NCBI GenBank assembly: GCA_905178155.1
Contig: CAJINV010000002.1
Location: 7,923,650 to 7,987,649 of the forward strand
Reading direction: 5' to 3'
DNA length: 64,000 bases
From: Amoebophrya sp. A120
Taxonomy: Eukaryota > Sar > Dinophyceae > Syndiniales > Amoebophryaceae
Position numbers and translations under genes: made by a program. This document shows positions 42,426 through 55,500 of this stretch, in pieces (position 1 is the stretch's first letter; every line of letters begins with the position of its first letter). Below the pieces are notes generated by a model, which worked only from the letters and a program-made list of their open reading frames with translations, had not been told where the DNA came from and made no database searches.

Positions 42426-43523
42426 TTTCGCGAACGTATCCCGCACTTGCTTCTCCTGCTCCTGGTTGGCCCCGGCACCGCTTGCCGGCTATCCTGTGGA
42501 ACAAAGTACTTACTCTTTCTTTTTTTTCTGCTGTTCTTGTTATTTGTTCATGCCCGAAGTTGACAGGTCGGTATGCAACAAATATTAAAAAGTCTGATAT
42601 GCATCGACCTACATCTCTTGCGCTAATTTCTTGTGCTACGCCCCTTGTTCTCTTCTTTCTAGCCGTGCAAGCTGGTTTCAAGTGATTCTTGGACGCTGAA
42701 TAAACTGAAAGTACACAAAAGCTGCATTAGAATGTCTGTTACGTCAGGATTAGAGGTCGTTGTCTGTTGCACACGATAGCGGGCCAGGAGGGTGCACCAC
42801 CGAGTTGGCGCCAATCATTTAGTTCCTTGCAAATCCACCTACTCCAAAAATTCGTTCAGCTATATTCTGCGGACTTCTTGCTACTTCGCTATTTGTATTT
42901 CTCTTAGATAAACAGGCATATCAATTCAAGAATAGCGCGGCAAAAAGTAATGCAAGCAAAGTATTAATTCTTCAACTTCAACTACGACTCAACCATGGGC
43001 TTTACTTTTCCCAAAGTTGCGTCGAAAAATCCGTCTTCAATCACTGCAAAACGGTGTCAAACACGCAACGAATTGCGCGTCAGAAGCTCAGGAAGAACGT
43101 CTCGTTTTCCGATCTACAAGGTGTAGTAGAACAGAGCAAAAATTCAAACTAAAGAGAGCTCGCGGCAGGAACAGCGCAAGAACTCTGAGACATGAGACTC
43201 ACCCGAGGCAATCGCAGTCATTTGCTGGTGGTGTTTTATTTTCTCGGAGGTGCGTCGATATTTTGATTACGTGATTAATACGACCACCGGTATACAAAAA
43301 ATTGATCCTGCACTTAGCGTTTCCGTCCCTCGCTCTGTCGAGCATTCGCCCATTCAATCCGAGCCCCCCTAAGTACCTACCCCAAAGCGATTTTCTCTAG
43401 TACAACGGGGCCTTGGCCGATCTCCCGTAAAAAGCAGGCCCAACATCGAGAGTGATAGAACAAGTCCGCTCGTGAAAATGAGGAACTCCAGCACGGACAG
43501 GACGCGGCGGCGCGTTTCGTCAC
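42426..43523. other. intergenic, no feature seen
   Basis: About 1.1 kb between the AP-4 mu stop and the glutaredoxin start. Nothing recognisable apart from a possible 5' exon of glutaredoxin. Confidence 0.45.
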
Positions 43524-46500
43524 TTATATGCGGCAAACGTAACTGCAGCTCTGCGTCACGTACCGCACCCAGCGGTAGGGGTTGTAATTCTGGTGCTGCT
43601 CCGCGATGCGCAGGTACCGCACGCCGATCTTTGACAGAGAAAACATCGGAATCTCGAAATTCACCGAGATGGGCCCGAGGTTCAGCTTCGCCGACGGAAG
43701 TTGCGATTCTCGGACAAGTATCAAGGTGCCCCTGCAAAGGAGCGGGATGCGCTGTCACGGTCGCGTGAATCTCGTACTTCTACCCACTTGAAGCCAAAGC
43801 CAATCGATAGCGACATCTCATGCAGATACGGGACGCAAGTCCATGTTGGCTTTGGCATTGCGATTCTTTTTAAAGAAAATTTACGTCGAAATAATGACAT
43901 AACCCACGACTGTGACAGTTGCAGTTCCCGCCCCGGGAAAATAGATGTTCTACTTCGGTCCCCTCGCATAGAGTTCAGTCGAGTTTTCAGGGTGAATTCG
44001 CTGTTGCCCGGGAACTTCTTCAGCTGCCACACAAGCTTGTTTTCGTTCGGTAGAAACTCGACCTGTTTCTTCTGCTCGGTGTTCTGTGCCGCGTTCGCGG
44101 ACCCGGACCCGCCGCTGCTGGACTGAAACACCTCGGTGGCGGAGATGCTCGCGTATTAAGAGGAAAAATCCCCCCTCCCCATATCAAATGGGAAATCTGT
44201 GGTGCAGGATTTGCGTACACAAATGCGCGCTGTCTTGCGGTACGGCATCGCAGCCAGATCCGCAGCCTAGGGAGGGACGTTTGGGTCTAGTTGCTTAGCA
44301 TTACAAAGGGCTGTCCTCTAGGCCCCACAGCATGTCAAATCGCTTCCATAAAGGCGCGGAAGCCTCTGCGTTGGTCTTCTTGCAAGACGGACGTGATTTG
44401 TGGTCTCAAATCAGCAAGACAAATTTTGCGAAGCATGCCTTTTCGATGTGGGAAGGGGGGATTTTTCCTTTTGATATCGCGACGAGGTTCTTCGGGAACT
44501 GACACTGAAACACGACGTTGCCCCCGTAGTTGGTGTCGGGCAGCTCGGCTCGCGCCGTGATCGTCAGCTCGCAGGAGGTCACCTTGTCCGCCTGCTGCTG
44601 GGGCGGGAAGGAGACCCGGGGAAAAATCCGGAAGGGCACCTTCAGCTCGTTCGTGATCCGGTAATTCATCACCGCAAACTCCCCGTCGGGTGGGAAAAAC
44701 GACAGAATTCCTGTTGTAGAAAAGTAGAGTTCTTGTGTACCACTAGTACCTGCTTGGTTATATTAGCATTCTGCACAATCGAACTCAAATCGAAAATTTG
44801 AAACAAGTATTTTGCTGAAGAAATGTTCCTCATGACAACGTTGTAGCGAGAGCAATACTTTGGTCGTCAAAGTCCCGGAGGTCCACGCACTCGTGAAAGT
44901 TGCAGTCGTCGAGCTGTACACTTGCAAACCGATTATTTGCTGTATCACGATGGCGAAATGCATTCTGCTTCTGATTCCCAGAGTTCAAGAGGATAAGAAT
45001 CAGCGCGTTCCACGCCGGAAGGTAACTCGAGATGGACTAACTGCGGAAGAGCTGCTTCATAACAGACTCATCTCGCGCCTACTTTATGGTTTTCTTTCTC
45101 ATCAGGATCACGCCGCCAAGGGAAAGGGGCACAGTTTTCAGCATGGCTCCTGGTGCATGCCGATGTGTTCCTCCCGTGAGCTGCATGCACCTCCAATAAA
45201 CGAACTTTGGTCTTTGCTCTCTTAGAATCAAAAGAAGCTTGCAGATTTCCTGTTGATAGCCGGAGGCTGCGCCGATGACCAGGTCCTCGTTGAGCGCGAG
45301 CTTCAGTTCGGGATTTCCGGAGAGGTAGCTCTTCATTTGAATTGACCCGTCCACGCACGCGTTCAGAATTTGCCTATCAGTTTTATTGCGGTTTTTTGCG
45401 TGCTTTCGAGTCCTTTGTTTCTCGCTGAGTCGCACTTTTTCTTATACTTATTTCGCGTCATGCGAATGATCAATTACAGTTTTCAGCAGCTAAAACACGA
45501 GAGAAAATGTGTCACGTCGGAGGGCACAGGTTCCGCGATTCCATTCTGCTAGCGGGTGGCTTAGAATAGAAGAACAAAGTAAGAATTATGTATGAAAAGA
45601 TACACTTTGATACCCGCTAGAGTTGCAATATCACACGAAAAAGCTGTATTGCAACTGCCGGGTGCCTTGTTTGCGCCACATTCTTGCACTACTCCTTTCT
45701 TTCCAACGCCCACTGGCCCAATGCAAAAACCTTCGAGGCAGTTGTAATGCAGTTTGGTTCTATTTGGATATCATAAGCACGGTGACGCGCTCGAGGATGT
45801 CTACGAAAATTTCGTTTTTTGCGACGATCTTGTCTTGTGTAGGCCCGACCGGCCGGTGAACCGCGTTGCTCGGCACAGTTCGCGCAGTCAGGTTGGGTAA
45901 CGCCGCTACGCCTTTCAGCGCACCACCTGACAAAAGGAGAAATTTGTAATTGCTTTTATTTCCGTGCATATACCTGCAGAATTTGTGTCTGTTCCTTCTA
46001 GGCTACTGCTGAACTTCCGGAAAGTGCCTTTTTCAAAGTCAGTCTGTAGAACAAAGAGTGGAACTAAAACTCTGAAGAAGAATAAGCACCTCCCAGCGCA
46101 TTGCTGACTGCGGTCCCGGCGCTCCACTATCGAATGCAAAAACTCGGTCAGACCCAGAAGAGTCATACGTAAAACAGCGGAAACAAACAGTGCTTCTAGT
46201 ACATGAAAAAATGGACTTTATTTGCTGGCAATCTTTACAAACAATTCACCTTGGCGCGGAGGATCAAAACACTAAAGAGCTTGTTCGCATGCCGATCTCA
46301 CTTTTGAAAAAGCGCACAATGCCTAGCGGGTTGTCTCGAGATGAAGCTGGACGACCTGTGCATGAAGAACTATCTCAGGTGTAGTTGTTTCCCTGTTATG
46401 TCTGTAATCATGTAAGTATGGTATGCGTATAACTCGTCCGTGGACAAGAACATTCTTCCTGGTGCGTATCTGCAGGCCACTGGCGACTGTGTTTTCGTTC

Positions 46501-49500
46501 AGCACCGCGGCGGCTTCGTTGTGGACACAGAGCCGCAGCTGCTCCGTGGAAGTAGTCTGCGGGTACCCGAAGTCCAGCATTTCGTCGAGGAGTTCGTAGA
46601 GGAGCACAAAGTTCTTCCGTATGGACTCTTCGGTCAGCGTGCCGCAGTAGTCTTTGAACACCTTGCAGATATGCATTGCAAATATGTCTGGGTCTGGAAG
46701 ATTGCACCTTGTCATGCTACATCTGGATCGTGGAAAAATTTGTGTTGCGTGATTACCAAAAAAGGCCCACTTTTGAACAAGTTTACAGGCAGTTTCTCAT
46801 GCAGGAAAGGCATGATAGAGATCTCACAGAACCTGTCATGCTAGGCCGTGCATGCCAGACCGGGTGGGTCATGAAAAAACTGCATGACAAACCTAGCAAT
46901 CTTCATCCAGACCCAGACATTTTTGCATTTGATAGCAGATCTTCGTGAGCAACTCCAGCAACATATCCTGAGGAAAAACGTACCCACCCCAGAGTTGTCA
47001 TGCTAAACAAAATGCGACACACTTTGCCCCCCCATTGTACCATGGCCGCAGATGGCTTGGCACGCAGGGCGGGTGGGTCAGGCGGACACCGAAGTGCCAT
47101 CACCATCATCTCCCGGCCACTATATCCCAACTCTGATCTCGCCAACCAACCATACTGCGCCAACAACCATACTGTGCCAACTTGCCAACTGAACAACGCC
47201 TCGCTTTTTTTTTTTTTTTGCCAACAATTCCTTACTGTTCAATTCAATTCATGGAGCGGCCCCGTGCTGGAACACTTCTGGTGGTGGACGTGAGCACGAG
47301 ATTTGCGGCTTCGCGCCGCGACAACCAAATGGGGGTCCCTTCCCCCCCCCTCCGTTTTCAAAAATCCCGTTTGTGCGTGCATGATGCAAAGGGCCAACAT
47401 CGGTGGTCGACATGGATGAACTCGAGATCAAGCTCGAAACGAAAGCACCGGCCACAAAAAGAATAAGCGAAAATCTTCGGCGAGGATCGGAAGACCGCAA
47501 TTTGTGATGCCAATGGCTGCTAAAACCCGAACGGCGGGGGGGTATCTACCGCGCCGAGCGCGCGGATTCGTTTTCCTTTACGTGTCGAGCCGGTAGCAGC
47601 GGCACACGCCACATCTCTTCCATCTTGCAGCGTCCGGACGGATGTGTTGGGGGCATAGCAGTGCGGGGGGATACTAACTTACTGCGGCTTAGCAGGGCCG
47701 GATTTGTCATGCAAAATTTGTTTTCGGATAGTGCTGAACGAACTTTTTTCCTCTTTCTAGAGCTAACAAGTCACCGCGTCACGCCTAGGTGACACCCGCA
47801 AGCTATTTAGTAGCTGCGCCGCCTGAATGGTTTTTTAAGTACTGACCCGGTAGCAGCGGGCGAAAGATCTTTTTTAGGAAACTACACCGGCAGCTTCGTG
47901 CAGCTACCGCAGATAGCGAGCAGGGCGCCGCTAGTAAAACCAATAAACTCTAAATAATTTGTCATGCAAAATTGGAATTTGAATCTTGTAGTACAGCAGC
48001 TTCGGGACCATCCGGGAGAGAAAACTCCGCTTTGCCGCAGCTGCAGGTGCCTTCGTCGCGGTCGAGGATGTCTTGCATGGCATCGGCTCACGCTGAAGTC
48101 GAAGTTGCAGATCGGCGCGCGGGGAGGACGGGCTTGAGACTGGATTTCTACGTTTCGCCCAGCTGGCTCGAAGGGACCCGGCAGAAAAGCAAGATGGGCT
48201 TCACGAGGCCGAAGTACAGCTATGTAGTGCGGTCCGACCGGTGATCTGGATGAAAATGCGCTACACCGCACCGGCCGATCCGGATAAAAAAAAAAGTGGC
48301 GCAACAGCATCGCACTTTCACGCTATCTGGATGAAGATGTGCTGCCAAACCGCAGCCCGGTAGAAGGACAACATGGCGAGCTCCGAAACGCGGCCCGGCT
48401 CCGGTCCAGGCAAGTAAGATTCCGGCTGTTCCCAGGGCGGCGGCGTGGGCCCGATACGCCGCGGGGTCTGGTAGCGACGGAAACCGGCGCCAGGTGGGGA
48501 TTCCTGTTCTGCGAAGGCGTAAACAGGGTCAGCAGCTGGTTTGGCGGTGTTGGTGCCCTGTACACCGGTTTTCTGGCCACTAGGCGCGATTCGGGCGGAA
48601 CAGACCGAAGCTGTTCTTTTTTCCTTTATCTCCGTATTCACCTGCTACCACGGTGAGTTTGTCGCAAGTGAAGCAGCTGCTGCTTCGTGGTCACCTCCAC
48701 GTCGTCAGGATCAGGTCGTGGCGGAGTATTATGGATGGAAAAACCGAACGGAGAAATGCAATATTAAAACTGTACGCTATCGAGATGCTGGGGACACCGC
48801 CGGCAAGTCAGCTCGGCGGCATTGCTTTTATGGTGCTATGATGTGACTTCCATGTTCTGAATGCTTCGAAACTGAGACCCGTGCCCAGAACTGAAACCCT
48901 GAACCGAAACCCGAACCGCAAACCCGGGCCCGACACCCGGCCGCAACCGAGACGGGTGTATACCGTCGGAAGTGCAGCTGTGTTTTTGCACCGACCGGAG
49001 GAGAGCGACTAGGACTAACCCTGACGAAGGCGTACAGCCGGGGGAAGAAAGTGAGTCGAGGAGGGGTGGGGAAGCGAGGAGGGGCGACAAGAGTCCAGGC
49101 AGCCCAGGACGGAAGATCAGCAACAGAGACGATTGCTCCCCCGGAGCGCCAGCTGATGACCCGGGAATAGAGGCAGGTTGGTGAAGACCAACAAGAAAAA
49201 GAGATATAACCCGGGCGGAGTAGGGCGACCTTATGAGAGGCCTGTAGCAAAATATATTTTGTTGCGCGATTGCCGAAAGTCCACTTGATCCCTAGTAGAA
49301 AATGCCCGCGGGCGGGGCAAACTCACAACTGTGGCGGTCTCATACCGTCCTAAGTGCTATCATGTTTTGAACTTATCAAAAAAACCCAGCCGTGCTGAAA
49401 CCCCGAGAAGCCGAAAGCTTATGGCACGCACGTTACCCGGAACGGAAATCCCCCGGAACCGAAGCCCCCGGAAGGGCGGGAAGAGGACACAGTGGTTCTG

Positions 49501-52500
49501 GCAGGCAGCTAAGAACGGGGGAAACTAACGCTCCACCGCAGCGCAAGCGGAAGACCTGGGAATACAATAACCAACAGGTCAGTGAAGACTAACAAATACT
49601 AGTAGAAAGTCCCGCCAATAGATTCAATACGATACTCGTGACGGGGTATATGAGTACATCAAATACAACATGGAATCTGCATGACAAATTGATTTTTATC
49701 CGTTTGGTTTGTGTGTAATCCCCGCCTTTTTCGGCACTGGACATTCTGCGCCGAATATCCGCTTCCACTACAGATGTGGGCTAGAGCCGGTGGCGCGGTG
49801 CCCTTTCGCGGGTTGGTCGAAGAAGTTGCAAAAGGGGCGAAGACAGGTCGACGAGCCGTGTGCTTCCTGAGCAGGTTCAGCTTGCCCGGGCCGCCATAGT
49901 ATGTTCACCGCCTGGCGGGGGATTCCTGGCATCGCTGCTGGTGTGCGGTTCTAGGTGTTTTTATACAGTGGGAAAGCTGACGGACGCACGTTAGTAGCAG
50001 TTTGTCATGCTTAAAGTATTGCAAATGCAGGAACACGCAGTGGAAGTGCTGAGAGCGAAGTATTTCTCGACGGGCATTTGTTGCCGAAATAAGATTTATT
50101 TTAGACGCTATGGGTAAGCGATGGCATCGCAGAGATCATGCACACAGTGTGGGCTTAGTCATTAGCACTGGCGAAATTTAAAATGTCTATTTTACGCGCG
50201 CCGAACTAGATTAGAACTACACACGAGCGACGAACTTTATTACAGGACCAAGGAGAAAACTTCTTGCTTGTTTTTTCTTTTACTTTTTGTTTGGTGCGCA
50301 TGACAAACTGCTACCGTGGTAGTGTCCGTTCTTAACTTCAAGGAGAGTATGCTGCTACTCCGTCACCGGTAGCTGGGTGCTGTGCCTCGGATGGTCGCAT
50401 CCGCGTTGTCGCCAGTCCGGCTGTCTACTTGGTCACGTCCGTCGTGCTGCGGTGGCATAGTAGCAGGTAGTCGGGGGTGTGAGATTAGAGATACACGCAG
50501 AACGACACACGAAACGCAACGACACTTCGAGGGATATATATTTTCCTCTCGATATCTCCTCCCGCTGCACCGGTCACACCACACAGTCCTCGTTGGGTGC
50601 CACTCTAGCGCTAATTTCTACTCTTTCTATCTCAACTACTACTCCCTGCTCGACTTTACTTCTGTTACAACAATGCTGATTTTGAGATTCTGCATGGTTG
50701 CTGCCTTTTAACCAAGAGAGCGTAGCTGGTCCTCTACATTTTCTTCTTTTTTGCTGTATCTACCAACTTTGTGTACATGAAAGAGAACCAAGTAACCGTC
50801 TAGCTCCAACAGTATCACATACATCTTGCGCAACTTTAATTTCCTCTTAGCATAATAATGACGCTGGCAGTTCATATACTTCTCAGCACGGCATTCGGAC
50901 CTTTAGCTTGTAACTTAGTTCGTACTTGTTGGCTTTTCGTTTGCATATTCGGATATTCTATTTGCATAATTTTTTGGTATTATCATATACTAGAAGGCTG
51001 AGCAGGTGAGTAGTGGTTTACAGATAGACTTTTTCATTCCTCGCCATGTGGATCCTGGGTCTCCGCGAACGCTGGCATGTCCTCCGGGTCCTGAGTGGCA
51101 GGAGGCGGTCGAGATGAGGACGCAGCAGTCGCGCCGGTCTTCCTCGCCTTCCGTACCTGGGGGGACTTTGCAGCTGCTGTTCTCTTCCCCGATGCTGCTG
51201 CCGCAGCAGTGGTCTTTACCGGATATTTCTTCGCCGGTACTGTTGTTGCAGCAGTGGTCTTTGCCGCAGTTTTTCTCCCCGGTGCTGCTGTCGCCACAAC
51301 AGTCTTGCTCGCCGTAGGATTTTCCTTTTCAGAATTGCTGCTTGCAGGCGGCAGGCCCGGTTCCTGCGTGTGGGGGGGGATTGGAGGTTGCGGCACCAGC
51401 GTCCCTGTTGGTTCGGTCTGCGGGCCCGCCCCAGTCCCTGTCGGTGGCTTTGGTGGTACCAATTTTGCCATGTTGGTGCGGATAATTTTCGCCAGCTTGT
51501 ACTTGTGCATTTTTTGCGTCAGCTCCTGCAGGCAAATAGGCAGCTTGAAGCTCCGCCGGGGCCAGTCCGCATACTGGTCGCGGCCGGACAACTCCAGGAC
51601 CGAGGTCGTCGCCACGTGGGTGTTGTGCGCCCCGATGCCCTTGGTTTTGTTGATGTCCAAGTCAAACCGCTTCGCGGAATGCAGCCAGATCCTGTCTTTC
51701 CACTCCATCGTCGCAAGCCAAAACTCACGGAAGACACCCGAGCCCCGGACTTTGTCGTTGATTCCTAGGCCTTCGACGATCACGTGGGGCCGGAAACCCG
51801 AGATACTCGCCGCGGTGGACATGCGCCGCAGCGCCTCGGTAGCGGTCTGCAAGTACCTGAACCGCGCCGCGGTTTGTGGGCAGGGTATTCCCACATGGTC
51901 CGTGGACTTGATCGCCATCCTGGATGTTGAGTCGGTGTTCAACACGATCGCGCTGTTGGTCGATCGGCATGCCGTGATGACATACGCGCCTGGGATGTAT
52001 CGCGGGCCCACGCCACCGGGAGCAACATGGGGGAAGGGGCACACCTGCTGCAGTTCTGTTGTCAGCGTGTCGCACACCCCGGCGGGGCTGGTAGTGATAA
52101 ACCCCGCTCCTGCTGCGTTGTGCTGGATCGTTAGTTCGAGACTTTTATCGGCCAGATTGGTGGCGTTGATCCAAGTACGGGCCGACTCGTCAACAAATCC
52201 AGCGGGCCCGTTCGTGGGCACCCTTCTCGTAATTTCTGGCAGAAACTCGCTTTGCCCGGTAAGTGCAGTCCATTTCCCGGCCGCCTGCCGCAGTGCCTTG
52301 GTGGCCTGTAGCCAGGGGTCCACCGCGTTCACGAGATCGGTAGAAAAAGCCAGCTTGTACAGGGCCTCCGCGTCAAGCTTATTCAGCGCCAGCAGGTCCA
52401 CGATGTGCTGGTTGCTGAATCCGAGAAAATTCATGATGGAAGTTGCGACTTGGTGCAAGTACTTCTTCCATTTTTCCGTCGACCAAAGCTTCACAGCAAG

Positions 52501-55500
52501 GGGCAGCAGGTGAGCGACGGAGGAGGTGTAGGCCCAAATCACGAGCAACCGGAGCATCGTCCCCGAGAGCGAGACCATGCCGGAGTACACCTGCTCGACC
52601 ATGGATCGCGCGGCCCCAAGTCTGCCTGCCAACTGCTTCCACAAAACATCCTCCGGCAGTTGGTTGATTGCGAAGAGACAGCCGAGGAAGAGCGTGGAGC
52701 TCTTGATTTGGGGCACGATCCCCCACGGGTTCAACGCTTTCACGATCGTGGAGCGGAGCTGTTGCAATTTCGCCGCATTGGCCTCGGCGTTGGGGCTGTT
52801 TTGCTGGAACGGGTTGCCCGGCATAGCTTCGTACTTGTCTTTGCCCGCCAGGTACACGCCCATTTTGGAAAATTTCCGCTCCTCGAATTTTGTCAGGGTT
52901 TCCATAATCAGCTGGATGTTGCCGTTGTCGACGTCGTCTTTGTGTGCCCGGAACCCCTGCGCGCGGTCGTCCACGCAACTTCCCAGAACGGCAGGCGGTT
53001 TGTTCTCGTACGGGTGCACCCGGCCCCCGGATGCTGGCGGGACTGCTTCTGCTGTGAAAATGTTGGTCTGCTTCACTCGGCGGGGGGGCTGTTGGTGGAT
53101 ATGGTGGCACGGATGGACATCCTTTTCTAGGGTGTAGGGCTCCCAAGAGTAGGGCGAAGTAGTATCCTTGTCCATTTCTGCCAGCAATGCTGCAGCTGCT
53201 GTCTCGATTCTACTTCGACATAACCTCCGCGTTGCCGGATCGTAACAACTCACCAAGAACCAGTGCAGCAGCTTCATGTACCTCATGGACAAAATGCATC
53301 CCGCAATCATGACTTCGGTGCTGCCCTGGATGCATTCCCAGAATGATGGAATTAAGGCGTATTTTCGTCCGTTCCGGATGATTATCCGTTTGTTGAGGGT
53401 GGCCGCAAACCAAAGCAGGATGCCGGGGTGGCATTTTGTCTGCCGGAGGCACTGCAACATCGCGACGCCGGTGATGGTATTGTAGTAGTTGCAGTAGTCC
53501 GTGGATAGGTAGATCCAGAACTCATCGGGGCCTAAGCTAAGTAAGCAGTCCAATAGTTTGAGAACCAAGATGCACAGAGCCACTGTGGGTCTTCCTCCGT
53601 GTCCGTAAATTCCCATGACGTTCGTATCCTCCGCAGCCTGCATTATCCGGCGGCCGAAAACTCCGCTGATGGTCTTCAAAGCGTACCCAGTCCGTGTCAC
53701 GCAGCGGACCTTGCGGATTTCTTCTACCTTTCCCCCTTTTCCCAGTAGCTCGATCTGCTGCGTTCTCATTGGCTCCGGTATGGAGGTTGAGAGAAACCGT
53801 GGGTCGGATGAAGTCACTTTCTGCACCAGGTTGTTGCTCGCGGTCGTAAAGTTTTTCTTTAGTTCCCGCGGGGCGGACTGCAACAACTTCGTCCTGGCGC
53901 CCGACACTCCCTGCGCTTGAGAATTTGCGTTCGCCATCAAGTCTTCAACCTCCGGGGTGGAAATCTGAAGCGGCTTGCACTTTCGGGCGGCGCTTGCAAG
54001 TTCTTCTTTCAGTCGGATCCAGTTCTCCTGGGGCATCTGCGTGGGGAGTCCGCAGTCCTTTCGCATTATTGATGATTTCAAGATATGCGATTTCCCAACT
54101 TCGACCGCGACTGCTTGTGCTCCTGAGATCACACGGGCGCCGGATTTTACGGAATCGATCTGCGGAAGCGGTGCGCCTTTTTTCACCCCGGTCACCTTCG
54201 TCCGAACAGCCGCTTGCATCTCGAATAAGCCATCCATAAACACACTACGCCCCGGCGTAGCTTCAGCTGGGAGGATGGCGCCGCCGGCATCTCGCACCCA
54301 GCTAATGAACCTCTGGATCTTGCCCGAGACATCGGCGCGGGATAGGTACGCGGCGTTGCCATTGTTGGCCGGACCCTGCTCCGCTGGCGGCTTTTCTTCC
54401 GGCGGTGGTCTCGGCTGGTTTTGGGTGCCGCCCTGTTTCGGAGGTTTGCGCGATACTTGCTGCGCCGTTTTTGCAAGATTCGCTGCGGTGGCTGCCTCTG
54501 CAGACCAAGTCTCAAAAGCGAATGGGCAGTCCGTGGGTGGTGGTGTTGTCTGCGCGTAGTCTACCTGGGCAGCAGCCAAGGCGGCCGAGGTACAAGCCGG
54601 GTCGTCGCGTCGCATCAAACATCGCGTCTTGATGCCCGAGGGAAGTGCGTCTGCGAGACTCCGCACGGCAGAAATGGGGGCTGTAAGTGCCGCGCCATAT
54701 GTGTACGGCATCTGGTGCTTTTCGTATGACGCATAAATATTTTCCTGCGTGATAGTGCTGTTTATCACGGCTGCCGGGTCTCCGGTCGGGTCGGGGTTGT
54801 GCGCAGTCGGCAAGCTATTTTCTTGCGTGCTGGGCTCCTCATCGTAAAAACCGGAGAAGACCAGCGCAACATGGTCGCAATTGTACATGCGGACGTACTC
54901 CGCGGTCTCCGAGCCATCCAAAATCTCGCTTTGCCCCTCAGTGGCGTCGGCCGGGTTGCGGTAAATCAACGCGCGCGCAACATGCACCTGGTTGAAGCCT
55001 CGCGTCGCAATGTGGTCGATCGTACTGCCCTCCGTCTTGTGAAAGCACGTCTTGCCCCCAACGTCCTGAAACTCGTAGTGCAGCTTGACCCAGTTCAACA
55101 GCGGCACCAGGACATGGTCCCGAACGTCGGCCGAGTGGTTTTCCCACGACTCAAAGTCCGAGTTCCAGTCTCCACACACGTACCCGCGGGCCGTGGAATT
55201 TGTCATGCCCGTGAGCTTGGTGAGCATATTCTGCATCTGCCTATCGAGCGAAACCTTCTCCGATGCGGAAAGGGGCTTCGATCGTGGGGGTGCGTACAGC
55301 ATAATCTTCAGCGTGCCGGCGATGATCGTTCCGGTCAGAAACAGAAGAAAGTCCTCCGGGTCGTCGGAAAACCACGATACCAGCTGGTCGCCTTGCTCCT
55401 CCGGGTTCACCTTGGATAGTACCCAACTACCGGAATTGTGGTCACCAAGCTCCGGAAGAAGATCGGGGTGGGCGAAATGTTCAAAGTGGGCAACGTGGCC

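Noticed and set aside
51095-52513. 472-codon plus-strand ORF opposite LINE2
   Set aside because: Antisense shadow of the Ala/Lys/Thr-rich tail and reverse-transcriptase region; no domain, biased composition.
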